In this document: in pieces, positions 10,632 through 29,570 of the stretch
How positions within the stretch are numbered: the stretch's first letter is position 1
Layout: each line of letters starts with the position of its first letter
Source: Deinococcus planocerae
GTDB taxonomy: Bacteria > Deinococcota > Deinococci > Deinococcales > Deinococcaceae
Direction: 5' to 3'
DNA length: 64,000 nucleotides
Assembly (NCBI RefSeq): GCF_002869765.1
Contig: NZ_PNOR01000006.1
Coordinates: forward strand, 1-64,000
Translations under genes and position numbers: made by a program
The notes under the pieces: model-generated
Told to the model about the DNA's origin: nothing
What the model saw: the letters and a program-made list of their open reading frames with translations, nothing else
The model's database searches: none

Positions 10632-10943
10632 ATGAGCGAGCGGGTGAGGGTCGGCGCGGAGGCGGAGTTGCCCGAGGGCAGCCAGACGGAGGTGCAGGTG
10701 GACGGCGTGGGCGTGGTCGTCGTGCGGTACGAGGGCGCGTTCTACGCCCTGCGGAACAACTGCACCCACCAGAATTACCCCCTGCTCGGCGGAGAGGTCA
10801 GCGCGGGCCGCATCACCTGCGAGAAGCACGGGGCGAAGTTCGAACTCGCCACCGGCAAGGCCAAGACCCTGCCCGCCGTCAAGCCGGTGCGGATTTACGG
10901 CACGGTGGTCGAAGACAGTGACGTGTACGTGCTGCCCCTGTGA
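10632..10943 (+). CDS. Rieske [2Fe-2S] ferredoxin-like protein
   Basis: The 103-residue protein carries the two Rieske ligand boxes, [11 protein letters not shown] (CxH) and [15 protein letters not shown] (CxxH). These bind a 2Fe-2S cluster through two cysteines and two histidines. It is the size of a stand-alone ferredoxin such as those feeding oxygenases. No membrane anchor is present. The ATG at 10632 lies 7 nt after a TAGACT box (10619-10624), so the mRNA is probably leaderless. The stop overlaps the start of the next gene by four bases, hinting that the two products act together. Confidence 0.9.
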   Translation: MSERVRVGAEAELPEGSQTEVQVDGVGVVVVRYEGAFYALRNNCTHQNYPLLGGEVSAGRITCEKHGAKFELATGKAKTLPAVKPVRIYGTVVEDSDVYVLPL

Positions 10944-11800
10944 CTCTCATGGCGGAGGCCGTGGAGGTGCTGGGCATCCCCGTCCCGCCGGGGTTACTGG
11001 ACGCGTGGGCCGGATGGCTCGCCCCGGCGCGGCAGCCCTTTTTCCTGACGGCGGCGGAAGCACGGAAACTTGGGGTGGAGACGCTTCCCCGCGCGGAGGT
11101 CAGGCTCACGCCCGAGGCCCGCGACACCTTCCACACGTGGAGCATTCCCCCCGAGGCCGACCGGATCGCGTGGCTGGGCGGTGACGACTGGAGGGGCCTG
11201 TCGCCCGCCTCCCGCCGCGCCCTGCTGCGGGCCCAGGTGCGGCACAGGCGGGGTGGGGTGGCGCGGACGCGGGACTTCGAGGACCTCCTCGCCGGCCTGG
11301 AGGGGACGCGGTTCGTGTGGTGGCCCGCCCTGGTCTCGCCCGCCGTGTTGGCGCGGGTGGTGTCGCTGGACACGCTCGCCTGCCGCCGCGCCGAGGTGCC
11401 CGCCGAGGTGTGGAGCGCCGCCCTTCCCCTCCTGCCCCGCGCCCGTGAGTTGGCAGGCACGTTCCCGCACGCCAGTGGCCCGAACTGCTTCGGCACGGTC
11501 GTGGGGGCGGCGGGCGTGCCGGAGGCAGAGCGCGAGTGGATGCAGCGCGAACCGTTCGAGGCGTTTCTGGCGGGGCGTACCCGGCGCGGCGGACGCGACG
11601 ATCACCCGGGGACGGTCCTCGTCTGGCGCGACGGGTCCAGTCAGGTCCAACACGCCGCCGTCACCCTCGGCGGCGGCTGGGCCCTCCACAAGCCCTCGCA
11701 GTCGTGGATGACGCCGCGCGTGGTGCTTCCCGCCCGCGAGCTGATCCGCTCCTGCCGCACGCGCGGCTGGCGCCTGCACCGTGCCCGGCTCCGGGGGTGA
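10940..11800 (+). CDS. Hypothetical protein with papain/NlpC-like cysteine and histidine boxes
   Basis: The 286-residue soluble protein is not one I recognise. The C-terminal half looks like an NlpC/P60- or CHAP-type fold. Cys183 sits in GPNCFGTVV at the head of a helix, then comes [10 protein letters not shown], then His238 in [17 protein letters not shown], the arrangement of the catalytic Cys-His pair in these hydrolases. There is no signal peptide, so a cell-wall role is unlikely. The GTG start overlaps the Rieske stop (GTGA); an ATG at 10949 is an alternative. Function is inferred only at fold level. Confidence 0.7.
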   Translation: MTLMAEAVEVLGIPVPPGLLDAWAGWLAPARQPFFLTAAEARKLGVETLPRAEVRLTPEARDTFHTWSIPPEADRIAWLGGDDWRGLSPASRRALLRAQVRHRRGGVARTRDFEDLLAGLEGTRFVWWPALVSPAVLARVVSLDTLACRRAEVPAEVWSAALPLLPRARELAGTFPHASGPNCFGTVVGAAGVPEAEREWMQREPFEAFLAGRTRRGGRDDHPGTVLVWRDGSSQVQHAAVTLGGGWALHKPSQSWMTPRVVLPARELIRSCRTRGWRLHRARLRG

Positions 11801-11817
11801 CGCTGCCCCGGCGAGAC

Positions 11818-11988
11818 CTACTTGCCCCGCTTGGTCAGCCGCCAGAGGGTCACGCCGTTCGTGACGAAGAGCAGGCCGCACAGCAGGGCGAAGGGCACGT
11901 TGCCCTGCTGCACGAAGCGGATCGCCAGAATGCCCCACCCGCACATCAGGGCGACCACCAGCCACACGCGAAATTTGGGGGCGTTCAC
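11818..11988 (-). CDS. Small two-helix membrane protein
   Basis: A 56-residue protein starting with GTG at 11986-11988. After a short polar N terminus (NAPKFR) it has two hydrophobic helices, WLVVALMCGWGILAI and VPFALLCGLLFVTNGVTLW, and ends in LTKRGK. This hairpin with a positive tail would sit in the inner membrane with both ends inside. The frame is open further upstream, but that part overlaps mqnB and is not membrane-like. It lies downstream of mqnB on the same strand. I do not recognise the family. Confidence 0.6.
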   Translation of the reverse strand: MNAPKFRVWLVVALMCGWGILAIRFVQQGNVPFALLCGLLFVTNGVTLWRLTKRGK

Positions 11989-12071
11989 GGGCGGCTCCGC
12001 GAGGACAGGGGGGAGGGCTTCATACCCGCAGGGTAACGCGGCGGCGGTGAGGCGCGGAGCCGGGCGGAGAA

Positions 12072-12698
12072 TCAGAGGCTTAACAGTCCCTCCAGCCCGC
12101 GCCGGGTGGCGGTCAGCGCCTCCCCGATCCGCCACGCGCCCCGGTCACGCGGGCCGACGGGGTTGCTGACCCCCCGCATTTCGAGGGCCGGAACGCCCGC
12201 CAGCCGCGCCGCGTGGGCCACCCCCGCCCCCTCCATCCCCTCGGTGAGGGCACCGGGGTAACGCCGGGCGAGGGCGTGGGCCCGCTCGGCACTCCCCGTC
12301 ACTGTGCTCAGCGTGAGGGTGGGGCCACAGGGGGCACCGGTCCTCCGGGCGAGGTCCGCCGCTCCCTCCCAGGCCGGGAAGACTCCGGGGTGAGGCTCGT
12401 CGGGCAGGACGGACAGCCCCAGAGCCGCGAGGTCAAGGAAGTTCTCCCCGTCCCAAGCCCCCAGATCGGCCTGCACGATGACGCTCGACAAGGCGAGGTC
12501 GCCGGGGCCCAGACCGCCCCCCGGGTACGCGCCGCCGATGCCCGCACTCACGGCGAGGTCGAACCTCTCCGCCAGCAACTCGCGCTGTGTGGCGAGCGCC
12601 GCCGCGACCGGGCCCACGCCGCTCACGACCACGCGGGCGGGCAGCTCGGCGAGGCGCTCGGCCTCCCCGGCGGTCGCCACGACGATGAGGACCCTCAT
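12072..12698 (-). CDS. mqnB: Futalosine hydrolase
   Basis: The 208-residue protein belongs to the nucleoside phosphorylase/MTAN fold and matches futalosine hydrolase. It has VVSGVGPVAAA at the N terminus, AGIGGAYPGGGLGPGDLALSS in the purine site, and TEGMEGAGVAHAA with the ribose-binding Met-Glu, then EMRGVSNPVGPRDR. MqnB splits futalosine into hypoxanthine and dehypoxanthine-futalosine in the futalosine route to menaquinone, which Deinococcus and Thermus use. The ATG at 12698 has a TAGCCT box 6 nt upstream (leaderless). It could be confused with MTA/SAH nucleosidase, but the EGMEGA and SNPVG segments favour MqnB. Confidence 0.85.
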   Translation of the reverse strand: MRVLIVVATAGEAERLAELPARVVVSGVGPVAAALATQRELLAERFDLAVSAGIGGAYPGGGLGPGDLALSSVIVQADLGAWDGENFLDLAALGLSVLPDEPHPGVFPAWEGAADLARRTGAPCGPTLTLSTVTGSAERAHALARRYPGALTEGMEGAGVAHAARLAGVPALEMRGVSNPVGPRDRGAWRIGEALTATRRGLEGLLSL

Positions 12699-12725
12699 GG
12701 GCTCAGGCTAGCGTGGCCCGGGAGG

Positions 12726-13366
12726 TCAGGGCATCAGCCGCTCGACCCGCCAACCCTCCCCCGCGCGCACAAAGCGGAAGCGGTCGTGCATCCGGTTCGC
12801 TCTGCCCTGCCAGAACTCCCACTCCGCCACCCGCACCCGGTAGCCACCCCAGAAGTCGGGCTTGGGGACGGGCGTGTCCCCCGGGAAGCGGGCGTGCAGC
12901 GCGGCGAGCTTGGCCTCCAGCGCCTCGCGGCCTTCTATGGGCGCGCTCTGCGGGTCGCTCGCGTGGGCGGCGAGCTGGCTCTCGCGGGGCCGGGCGTGGA
13001 AGTAGGCCGCGCTCTCCTCCTCGCTCACCCGCTCGACCCGCCCGTAGGCGCGCACCTGCCGCTCGTGCTCGGCCCAGTGGAAGAGCAGTTCGGCCTGTGG
13101 GTTGGCCTCCAGGTCGCGCCCCTTGTGCGAGTCGTAGTTCGTGTAGAAGGTCAGCCCGCGTTCGTCCGCCCCCCGCAGCAGGACCGTCCGCACGCCCGGC
13201 CTCCCCGCCGCGTCCGCCGTGGCGAGGCTCAGGGCGTAGGGCTCGCGCAAGCCGTCTCGCAGGGCCTCGTCCAGCCAAAGCTGAAATTGGGCGAGGGGAT
13301 CGGGGTCGAGGTCGGCGCGGCGCAACTCGTCGCGGGTGTAGGAGAGGCGCAGGCCGGTGAGGTCGG

Positions 13367-13370
<4 letters not shown>
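12726..13370 (-). CDS. pdxH: Pyridoxamine/pyridoxine 5'-phosphate oxidase
   Basis: The 214-residue FMN enzyme oxidises PNP or PMP to pyridoxal 5'-phosphate. The family marks are [23 protein letters not shown] (FMN phosphate site), [13 protein letters not shown], the [19 protein letters not shown] loop (here ASDPQSAPI), and the C-terminal [27 protein letters not shown] with R-Y/W-x-x-P-x-x-E-F-W-Q-type binding residues. I start it at the ATG 13368-13370, which overlaps the mutM stop (ATGA); the longer frame is antisense-like. It is therefore the second gene of a mutM-pdxH operon. Confidence 0.95.
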
Positions 13371-14206
<836 letters not shown>

Positions 14207-14281
14207 ACGGGGAGGATAGCGGGCGGGGCACGGGTGAACCGTGGCGCACGGTCGGAGGTCTCCCGCCCTATCCTCCACCCC

Positions 14282-14917
14282 ATGCCCGCGCTCCTGCTCA
14301 CCGGCTTCGAGCCCTTCCACACCCACCCGACCAACCCGAGCGCCCAGGCGGCGGAGGCGCTGGACGGGCTGACGGTGGGCGGGGCGCGGGTCGTCTCGGC
14401 GCTCCTGCCCGTCGAGCCGCACGCGGCGGCCAGCGCCCTGCGCGAACTTCTGAACACGCACCAGCCGGACGCCGTGCTGCTGACGGGGCTCGCGGCGGGC
14501 CGTCCGCAGGTGACGGTGGAGCGGGTCGCCCTGAATGTCATGGATTTCCGGATTCCGGACAACGCCGGGCAGACCTACCGCGACCACCCGGCCCACACGG
14601 ACGCGGGCGCCCCTTCCGCCTACCTCAGCACCCTGCCCCTGCGCGCCGTCGTGGACGGGTGGCGGCAGGCGGGCATCCCCGGCGACGTCAGCAACACGGC
14701 GGGGCTCTACGTCTGCAATTTCGTGCTCTACCACGCCCTCGACTGGCTCAGCCGCTCGGGCCGTGGCGAGGTGCCCTGCGGCTTCCTGCACGTCCCCGCC
14801 AACGCCGAGGTCGCCCTCGCCATGCCCGAGGACCGCCCCGCCCTGCCCTACCTGCCGCAGGACGAGATCACGCGGGCGGTGCGGGTGGCAGCGGAGGTGG
14901 TGGGACGTGGGTTGTAG
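14282..14917 (+). CDS. pcp: Pyroglutamyl-peptidase I
   Basis: The 211-residue cysteine peptidase of family C15 removes N-terminal pyroglutamate. It begins with LLTGFEPFHTHPTNPS, the family N-terminal signature. The catalytic glutamate is in TVERVALNVMDFRIPDN, the cysteine in SNTAGLYVCNFVLYHAL and the histidine in CGFLHVP. The ATG at 14282 is 7 nt after TATCCT (14269-14274), so the mRNA should be leaderless. The gap to the next gene holds only a G/C-tract repeat. Confidence 0.95.
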   Translation: MPALLLTGFEPFHTHPTNPSAQAAEALDGLTVGGARVVSALLPVEPHAAASALRELLNTHQPDAVLLTGLAAGRPQVTVERVALNVMDFRIPDNAGQTYRDHPAHTDAGAPSAYLSTLPLRAVVDGWRQAGIPGDVSNTAGLYVCNFVLYHALDWLSRSGRGEVPCGFLHVPANAEVALAMPEDRPALPYLPQDEITRAVRVAAEVVGRGL

Positions 14918-14981
14918 GGGGTGGGGAAAGAGGTGCCTTCTCCAACCCACCTGATCAAGCAGCCGGGACGCCTTCTTTTCC

Positions 14982-15002
14982 CCTCCCCCTTGAGGGGGGA
15001 GG
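14982..15002. repeat. C/G-tract inverted repeat
   Basis: CCTCCCCCT and AGGGGGGAGG form a hairpin with a 2-nt loop in the gap between pcp and the small hypothetical gene. It is followed by GTTGGGTGGGGGTG. It resembles the element at 8978-9004 and the short C/G-tract palindromes found between genes in many GC-rich genomes. Confidence 0.5.
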
Positions 15003-15074
15003 TTGGGTGGGGGTGAACGGCCCGGGCCACCCAGCAACTCAGCCGTCCAACCCCTTCGCTCTCCCACACTACCC

Positions 15075-15326
15075 TCACGGAAACGGCGCCTTCCCCGCCA
15101 CCCAGCCCCCCTCCGGCCCCCCCGCCCAATGCCACTCGCCGGGCAGGTCCGGCTTCCGGGCCAGAGCTTCCGTCACCGCCGCCAATGAAACGCGCCGCGC
15201 AAACCGGGTGCGGGCGTGCCACTCCGCGAGGGCTTGCGTCGGGTCGCCCGGACGCAACCCCCGCAGCGCCGCGTGCGCCCGGTTCACGGCAAGGTCGAAG
15301 AGGGCGTCCGGCGCGGCGGCGGGCAC
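15075..15326 (-). CDS. Small hypothetical protein downstream of ppk
   Basis: An 83-residue protein with a helical N-terminal half (DALFDLAVNRAHAALRGLRPGD, then ALAEWHARTRFARRVSLAAVTEALARK) and a glycine/tryptophan-rich tail (WHWAGGPEGGW). The GTG at 15324-15326 begins one base after the ppk stop, so it is surely translated with ppk. I do not recognise a family. The placement suggests a role linked to polyphosphate, but only context supports that. Confidence 0.6.
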   Translation of the reverse strand: MPAAAPDALFDLAVNRAHAALRGLRPGDPTQALAEWHARTRFARRVSLAAVTEALARKPDLPGEWHWAGGPEGGWVAGKAPFP

Positions 15327-15327
15327 G

Positions 15328-17460
<2,133 letters not shown>

Positions 17461-17560
17461 GCCCCAGAGTAATGAACAGATCGCGGGCCCAGCGAAAGGC
17501 CAGCGACATTGAGAGGGGACGATGAAGGCCGAAACGCTACTTCTCTCAGCAAAAGCGGAC

Positions 17561-17592
17561 GGGCCCCGGTCGTCTCGCGCCCGCCGGGGCCC
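17561..17592 (-). terminator. Intrinsic terminator after fabF
   Basis: GGGCCCCGG and CCGGGGCCC form a perfect 9-bp stem with a 14-nt loop, 16 nt beyond the fabF stop. On the minus strand a short T-run (CTTTTG) follows a few bases later. Confidence 0.65.
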
Positions 17593-17607
17593 ACCCTCCT
17601 TCCGGGA

Positions 17608-18852
<1,245 letters not shown>

Positions 18853-18876
18853 GCTGCCCTCCCCCTTCAAAGAGAA

Positions 18877-18912
18877 CCGGGTGGGCCCACGGTCGATCCC
18901 GCGCCCACCCGG
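18877..18912 (-). terminator. Hairpin between acpP and fabF
   Basis: CCGGGTGGGC and GCCCACCCGG form a perfect 10-bp stem 38 nt after the acpP stop, followed on the minus strand by TTCTCTTT. It could act as an attenuator that lets acpP be made in excess over fabF. Confidence 0.6.
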
Positions 18913-18949
18913 CTCTCGATTTCCCTTGCGGGCGCTGCGTTCCCGCGCG

Positions 18950-19180
18950 TTACTGCTTGGAGCCGATGTAATCGACGGCGGCTTGCACGGTGCGGATCTG
19001 TTCGGCGTCCTCGTCGCTGATGCTGACCCCGAACTTGTCCTCCAGGCCCATGATCAGCTCGACCGTCTCCAGGCTGTCGGCCCCCAGGTCCTCCACGAAA
19101 CGGGCCTCCGGGGTCACCTTATCCGCGTCCACGCCGAGTTTCTCGACGATCACTTCCTTCACGTCCTCGAATGTTGCCAT
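18950..19180 (-). CDS. acpP: Acyl carrier protein
   Basis: The 76-residue acidic protein carries the growing acyl chain. Ser36 in the motif [12 protein letters not shown] receives the 4'-phosphopantetheine. Helix I ([13 protein letters not shown]) and the C-terminal helix ([13 protein letters not shown]) are standard. A GGAGGG ribosome site lies 8 nt before the ATG. It precedes fabF, as in many fab clusters, but is separated from fabG by about 750 bp. Confidence 0.97.
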   Translation of the reverse strand: MATFEDVKEVIVEKLGVDADKVTPEARFVEDLGADSLETVELIMGLEDKFGVSISDEDAEQIRTVQAAVDYIGSKQ

Positions 19181-19286
19181 GCTTACATCCCTCCTTGGTC
19201 TGAAGTCTCGCGCCAGTCTACACGCGAGTCGCCAGGAGGCAAAAAAGGCTGGACGGGGTTCAAGCCGGGCCCCAGCAAAAGGAAAA

Positions 19287-19302
19287 CCCCGGTTTCCCGG
19301 GG
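19287..19302 (-). terminator. Intrinsic terminator after the 47-residue small ORF
   Basis: On the minus strand CCCCGG, a GAAA loop, and CCGGGG are followed by TTTTCCTTTTG. It is a compact stem with a stable tetraloop and U-tract, 41 nt beyond the stop of the small ORF at 19343-19486. It supports a separate short transcript here. Confidence 0.75.
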
Positions 19303-19342
19303 GCGCGTCCAGCAGGGCAGAGGCTTCAGGGGACGAGAGGGC

Positions 19343-19486
19343 TTACTTCAGGGCCTGAATGAGGTGCGCCAGGGCGGTGATCAGGACCGCGACGGTGCCG
19401 AGGATCGCAAGGACCTCAGCCGTCTTTGGACGCCTTTTCCTCCGCTTCTCACGCGTGGTAGGATGCTTCTTGCGTGGTGAGCGCAT
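19343..19486 (-). CDS. Small basic single-helix membrane protein (47 residues)
   Basis: The ATG at 19484-19486 opens a 47-residue frame ending in TAA. The first half is strikingly basic (SPRKKHPTTREKRRKRRPK) and the second is one hydrophobic helix (AEVLAILGTVAVLITALAHLI). The charge pattern predicts an inner-membrane protein with its N terminus inside. AGGGGGT lies 8 nt upstream as ribosome site. The gene has its own surroundings: a TATACT box at 19601-19606, a stem at 19505-19531 in the leader, and a strong terminator at 19287-19302. The family is unknown to me; it is between fabG and acpP. It could also be a small-toxin-like peptide, but there is no evidence for that. Confidence 0.65.
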   Translation of the reverse strand: MRSPRKKHPTTREKRRKRRPKTAEVLAILGTVAVLITALAHLIQALK

Positions 19487-19504
19487 AGCACCCACCCCCT
19501 TTCC

Positions 19505-19531
19505 GCGCCCGGAGCTGCCAACTCCGGGCGC
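19505..19531. terminator. Strong hairpin in the leader of the small ORF
   Basis: GCGCCCGGAG and CTCCGGGCGC form a perfect 10-bp stem with a 7-nt loop. On the plus strand it is followed by TTTCGCGTTT and looks like a terminator, but no plus-strand gene ends here. On the minus strand it lies 19 nt before the small ORF, just ahead of its ribosome site, so it may be a control hairpin. Confidence 0.5.
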
Positions 19532-19600
19532 TTTCGCGTTTGGAGTGGCCCCTCTCGTTTGTTCCCCTTGTCATGAAACCCGCCCAGGCTGGACAGGGGC

Positions 19601-19606
19601 AGTATA
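19601..19606 (-). promoter_or_regulatory. Candidate -10 box for the small transcript
   Basis: TATACT on the minus strand lies 115 nt before the 47-residue ORF. No good -35 box is present 16-18 nt upstream, so the call is weak. Confidence 0.35.
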
Positions 19607-19771
19607 CGGGAGCGGCGCGTGGAAGCAGCGAACCTCAGCGGTCCGTCGTCTCGACGTGACGCTCACACCCGTCGTGCTCGAACATGGCCCGCCCGTCCAT
19701 CGCCGAGAGAGCGTTGGTACAGACGCCCCAGTCTGAAGCAAATTTGCCGCCTATGGCGGGGCTCGCAAGGC

Positions 19772-19838
19772 TTGTCATCCTGAGCGCAGCGAAGGGTCCC
19801 CTCGTTTGGGGATGCTTCGCTTGCGCTCAGCATGACAA
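19772..19838. repeat. Dispersed palindromic repeat (TCATcCTGAGCG type)
   Basis: Long imperfect inverted repeat with arms beginning TTGTCATCCTGAGCG and ending GCGCTCAGCATGACAA around a central CCCCTCG...GGGGAT core. This is the widely dispersed bacterial palindrome whose chance translation reads like VILSAAK or CAQHD. On the plus strand it is followed by ATATTTTTGC and could also end transcription. It occupies the gap downstream of fabG; the rest of that gap (19607-19771) holds nothing I can identify. Confidence 0.75.
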
Positions 19839-19938
19839 TATTTTTGCACTCTGCCGTAATTCAACGTGGAAGATGCCGTTCCAGCACTGCGGATGCGGCT
19901 CCTCCCTCTCCGCGTCGTCGCTGCTTCTCCGCCATACC

Positions 19939-20681
<743 letters not shown>

Positions 20682-20685
<4 letters not shown>

Positions 20686-21224
20686 GCCTGCTCCAGACGG
20701 GTCTTCACGCCGCCGAGATGGTGGCGGTTGTGGTAGAGGGTGAAGAGCAGCATCTCCCGCACGCTGAGTTCGCCCAGCACGGGGTGTGTCAGCGCGAAGC
20801 GGTCGAGGTCGGCCTCGGTCCAGCCCGCCAGCGCCGTGCGGACGGCGGCGGTGGCCTGCGCGTACTCCTCGACGAGGGTGGCCTGATCGCCCTGGGGATC
20901 GGGCACGTACCGGCCCGACGCCTTGGCCCCGCCCGCCAGCGCGTCGCGGTACTGGTCGCGGATGTCGAGGTAGGACCGCGAGGCCCGCCCCACCCCCCGC
21001 CGCCCGAGACGGTCCCGCGGAATCTGGAGGGCCTGGGCGACCGGCGCGTTCGAGAGCGTCAGGTGGTGGAGGTGGTGGGCCGGGGACCAGTCCTGGGCCG
21101 AGCCGCGCGTGAAGTCCTCGGCGGGCAGCTTGCGCAGATAGGTCACCACCTCCCCCTGCATCTGGGCGAGCGCCTGGAGGAGTTCTTCGCGGGTGTAGGC
21201 AGATTGAGCTTGCAGCGTGGTCAT
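20682..21224 (-). CDS. DinB/YfiT-family four-helix metal-binding protein
   Basis: The 180-residue protein has the DinB fold: an N-terminal helix (REELLQALAQMQGEVVTYLRKL), DWSPAHHLHHLTLSN with the first metal histidine, and near the C terminus REMLLFTLYHNRHHLGGV, which supplies the other histidines. Members include thiol-dependent S-transferases and many proteins of unknown role. It overlaps fabD by four bases at its start and fabG by four at its end, so it is translated within the fatty-acid operon. I chose the ATG 21222-21224; the upstream open frame is a shadow of fabD. Confidence 0.85.
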
Positions 21225-22113
21225 CCGAGATCGCCCGATTGTCCCACGTTCAGGGTCCGGGCGTCCGGCAGAATGCGTTTGACGAGGCCCGTGAGCACCG
21301 TGCCCGGGCCGAACTCGACGAAGGTGTCCGCCCCCAGGTCCGCGAGCCGCCGCACCGTCTCCACCCAGCGCACGCTCCCCGTGATCTGCCGCGCGAGCAG
21401 CCCCGGCAGGGCGGCGGGGTCCTCGTTCGGCTCGGCGGTCACGTTCGCCAGCACCGGGAAGGCGAGGGGGCCGAAGGTGGTGGCGTGCAGGTCGGGCGTC
21501 AGGGCGTCCTGCGCAGGACGCATCAGCGCGCAGTGGAAGGGCGCACTCACCTTGAGGGGAATGACCTTCAGGCCCCGGCCCTTGAGTTCGGCGGCGGCGG
21601 CGTCCACGGCGGCCTTCTCCCCGGAGATGACCGTCTGGGTCGGCGCGTTGAAGTTGGCAGGCTGCACGACGCCCTGTGCCCCCGCGCACACCTCGCGCAC
21701 CACATCCGGGTCGCCCATCACGGCGCTCATCGCCCCGACGCCGACGGGCACAGCCTCCTGCATCAGCTCACCGCGCCGACGGGTCAGCCGCAGCGCGTCG
21801 GCGAGCCCCAGCGTTCCGGCGGCGACGAGGGCGCTGTACTCGCCCAGCGAATGCCCGGCGGCGAAGGCCGGGGATAATCCCGTTTTGGCCTGCCACGCCC
21901 GGTAGGCGGCGACCGACGCGGCGACGAGCGCGGGCTGCTGGTTGGCGGTGAGGGTCAACTCCTCCAATGGCCCGGTCTCGATCAACGACCGCAGGCCGGG
22001 GAGGGTCCGCTCGGTCTCGGCGTACACGGCCTCGGCCTCGGGGAAGGCGGCGGTGAGGTCGGCTCCCATGCCGACGGCGTGCGAGCCCTGGCCTGGGAAG
22101 AGAGCGGCGATGG

Positions 22114-22117
<4 letters not shown>
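21221..22117 (-). CDS. fabD: Malonyl-CoA:ACP transacylase
   Basis: The 298-residue enzyme moves malonyl groups from CoA to ACP. It begins IAALFPGQGSHAVGM, has the nucleophile Ser90 in AGHSLGEYSALVAAG, and the catalytic histidine in APFHCALM. FVEFGPGTVLTGLVKRI near the end is also diagnostic. The GTG start at 22115-22117 overlaps the fabH stop (GTGTGA). It ends with a four-base overlap into the DinB-like gene. Confidence 0.96.
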
Positions 22118-23163
<1,046 letters not shown>

Positions 23164-23169
23164 GCGCAA

Positions 23170-23203
23170 ACCGTATCATTCTTTGAACAGGCGTTCAAGG
23201 AAT
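23170..23203 (-). promoter_or_regulatory. fabH operon promoter with palindromic operator
   Basis: On the minus strand TTGAAC (23193-23198), a 17-bp spacer and TACGGT (23170-23175) form a good promoter, 6 nt before the fabH ATG. Overlying it, ATTCTTTGAAC (23178-23188) and GTTCAAGGAAT (23193-23203) are inverted repeats with one mismatch and a 4-bp spacer. The core TTGAAC-N4-GTTCAA looks like a TetR-family operator. Confidence 0.65.
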
Positions 23204-23294
23204 TGCGGGACTCGGTGCAAAGGGCCTCCTCTGAAAGGGAGAGGGGCACGTCCCGGCGGACGTGCCCCTCCCCTGGCGCCGCGTGTGGGGACGA

Positions 23295-24842
<1,548 letters not shown>

Positions 24843-25034
24843 GCGCTCCCGTGCCCGGCCCGCTTGTTGCGCGGACTTCGGGTGGGGCGGGTCCTCTCGT
24901 GTGCCTGTGCCGCGCTCGCGCCCCCATCCCGAGTCGGAGCCGGGGCGCGCGACATGCCGCCGCGCATCATAAAGCCTGGGGCGCCGGGTGCGCGACTGCT
25001 CCGTAACGGTCCCACCGCGAGGGGTCAAAAGGTG

Positions 25035-25066
25035 CGGCGGCCCGCCGGAAAGACCGTGGGCCGCCG
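25035..25066 (-). terminator. Terminator after tRNA-Leu
   Basis: CGGCGGCCC and GGGCCGCCG form a 9-bp stem, followed on the minus strand by CACCTTTTGAC. It lies 13 nt beyond the tRNA-Leu 3' end. Confidence 0.7.
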
Positions 25067-25075
25067 TCTTGCTGG

Positions 25076-25161
<86 letters not shown>

Positions 25162-25223
25162 ACACGTCAGGTCCCATCAAGGGAGAACCCCGGCCTCCAC
25201 GCAGGGCGGTGACCGGGGCAGCT

Positions 25224-25300
<77 letters not shown>

Positions 25301-25437
25301 CGCGCGCCCTTGCAGGCCCACACATCTTAGAGGGGGGGAGGCGGGGTGTCAATTGGTCCTGGGAGCAGGCCAAAGGGCCTACGTTCTTCTCCTTCCCACA
25401 ACCCCCGGCCCTTCCCGACGCTACCCTGTTCCCACCT

Positions 25438-26580
<1,143 letters not shown>

Positions 26581-26591
26581 GCAGTCCGGCT

Positions 26592-26801
26592 CTGACCTGT
26601 AGCTTTCGCCAGCAGGGACGGATCTACGAGGCGAGGTTTCCAGGAGAAAATCAGGTTGTCTACCTCTGCGACGATTGTGAATCCGTTTGGTACGAGCGAA
26701 TTCACTTGGCGTCAAGCCCTCCCAGTGCCCTCCACGCCGAATTCAGACAGCGAGGTTTGCCTGAGAACTGGGAGCTGTTGACTGATCTCAAAAAGTTGTG
26801 A
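26592..26801 (+). pseudogene. Small zinc-ribbon-like ORF lacking a normal start
   Basis: The frame from 26592 to the TGA at 26799-26801 reads like a complete 69-residue protein. It runs TCSFRQQGRIYEARFPG, then VVYLCDDCESVWYERIHL, then ENWELLTDLKKL. CDDC is half of a zinc ribbon; the first half should be CxxC, but here it is CSFR. No ATG, GTG or TTG is in frame between the acyl-CoA dehydrogenase stop and this segment; CTG at 26592 is the only candidate. It is less GC-rich than its neighbours. Either it uses CTG or it is decaying after loss of its start codon and one cysteine. Confidence 0.45.
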
Positions 26802-26901
26802 AGCAGTCGAAACTTGGGCAGGCCGATGACGGGAGTTGGCCTGCCTGGGAGCTTGCCGTTCCTCACCCCCTCAACCCTAAACGTTGCGTCAGCTTCCCAA
26901 A

Positions 26902-26936
26902 ACGCCCGGATCATCCTGCCGGGCGTAGGGTTTTCT
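26902..26936 (+). terminator. Intrinsic terminator
   Basis: ACGCCCGG and CCGGGCGT form a perfect 8-bp stem with a 9-nt loop, followed by AGGGTTTTCTTG. It ends the transcript of the acyl-CoA dehydrogenase and small ORF. Confidence 0.75.
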
Positions 26937-26982
26937 TGTGCTGGACGCGCTGTAGACCGTTCGGTGGGGCACAGTGCTGCGC

Positions 26983-27021
26983 TTGCCACTCTCCCCGAAA
27001 GTTGATATAGTTGCACTCAAG
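26983..27021 (+). promoter_or_regulatory. lon promoter with HAIR-like HspR site
   Basis: TTGCCA (26983-26988), a 17-bp spacer and TATAGT (27006-27011) form a strong sigma-70-type promoter 75 nt before the lon ATG. Overlapping the -10 box, GTTGATA (27001-27007), 7 nt, and ACTCAAG (27015-27021) match the HspR element CTTGAGT-N7-ACTCAAG with a perfect right arm and 4 of 7 in the left. Confidence 0.65.
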
Positions 27022-27085
27022 TTTCCTGGCATCTCCAGCGCCAGAAGCTCCACCGCAGGACCGCTTTCGGGCGAAAGGAGCCTCC

Positions 27086-29551
<2,466 letters not shown>

Positions 29552-29570
29552 AGTCAGCCCCTCTCGCCTG

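Noticed and set aside
26702..27016. A 104-residue minus-strand ORF over the lon promoter
   Set aside because: It crosses the terminator and lon promoter, has no ribosome site and shows no protein-like sequence.
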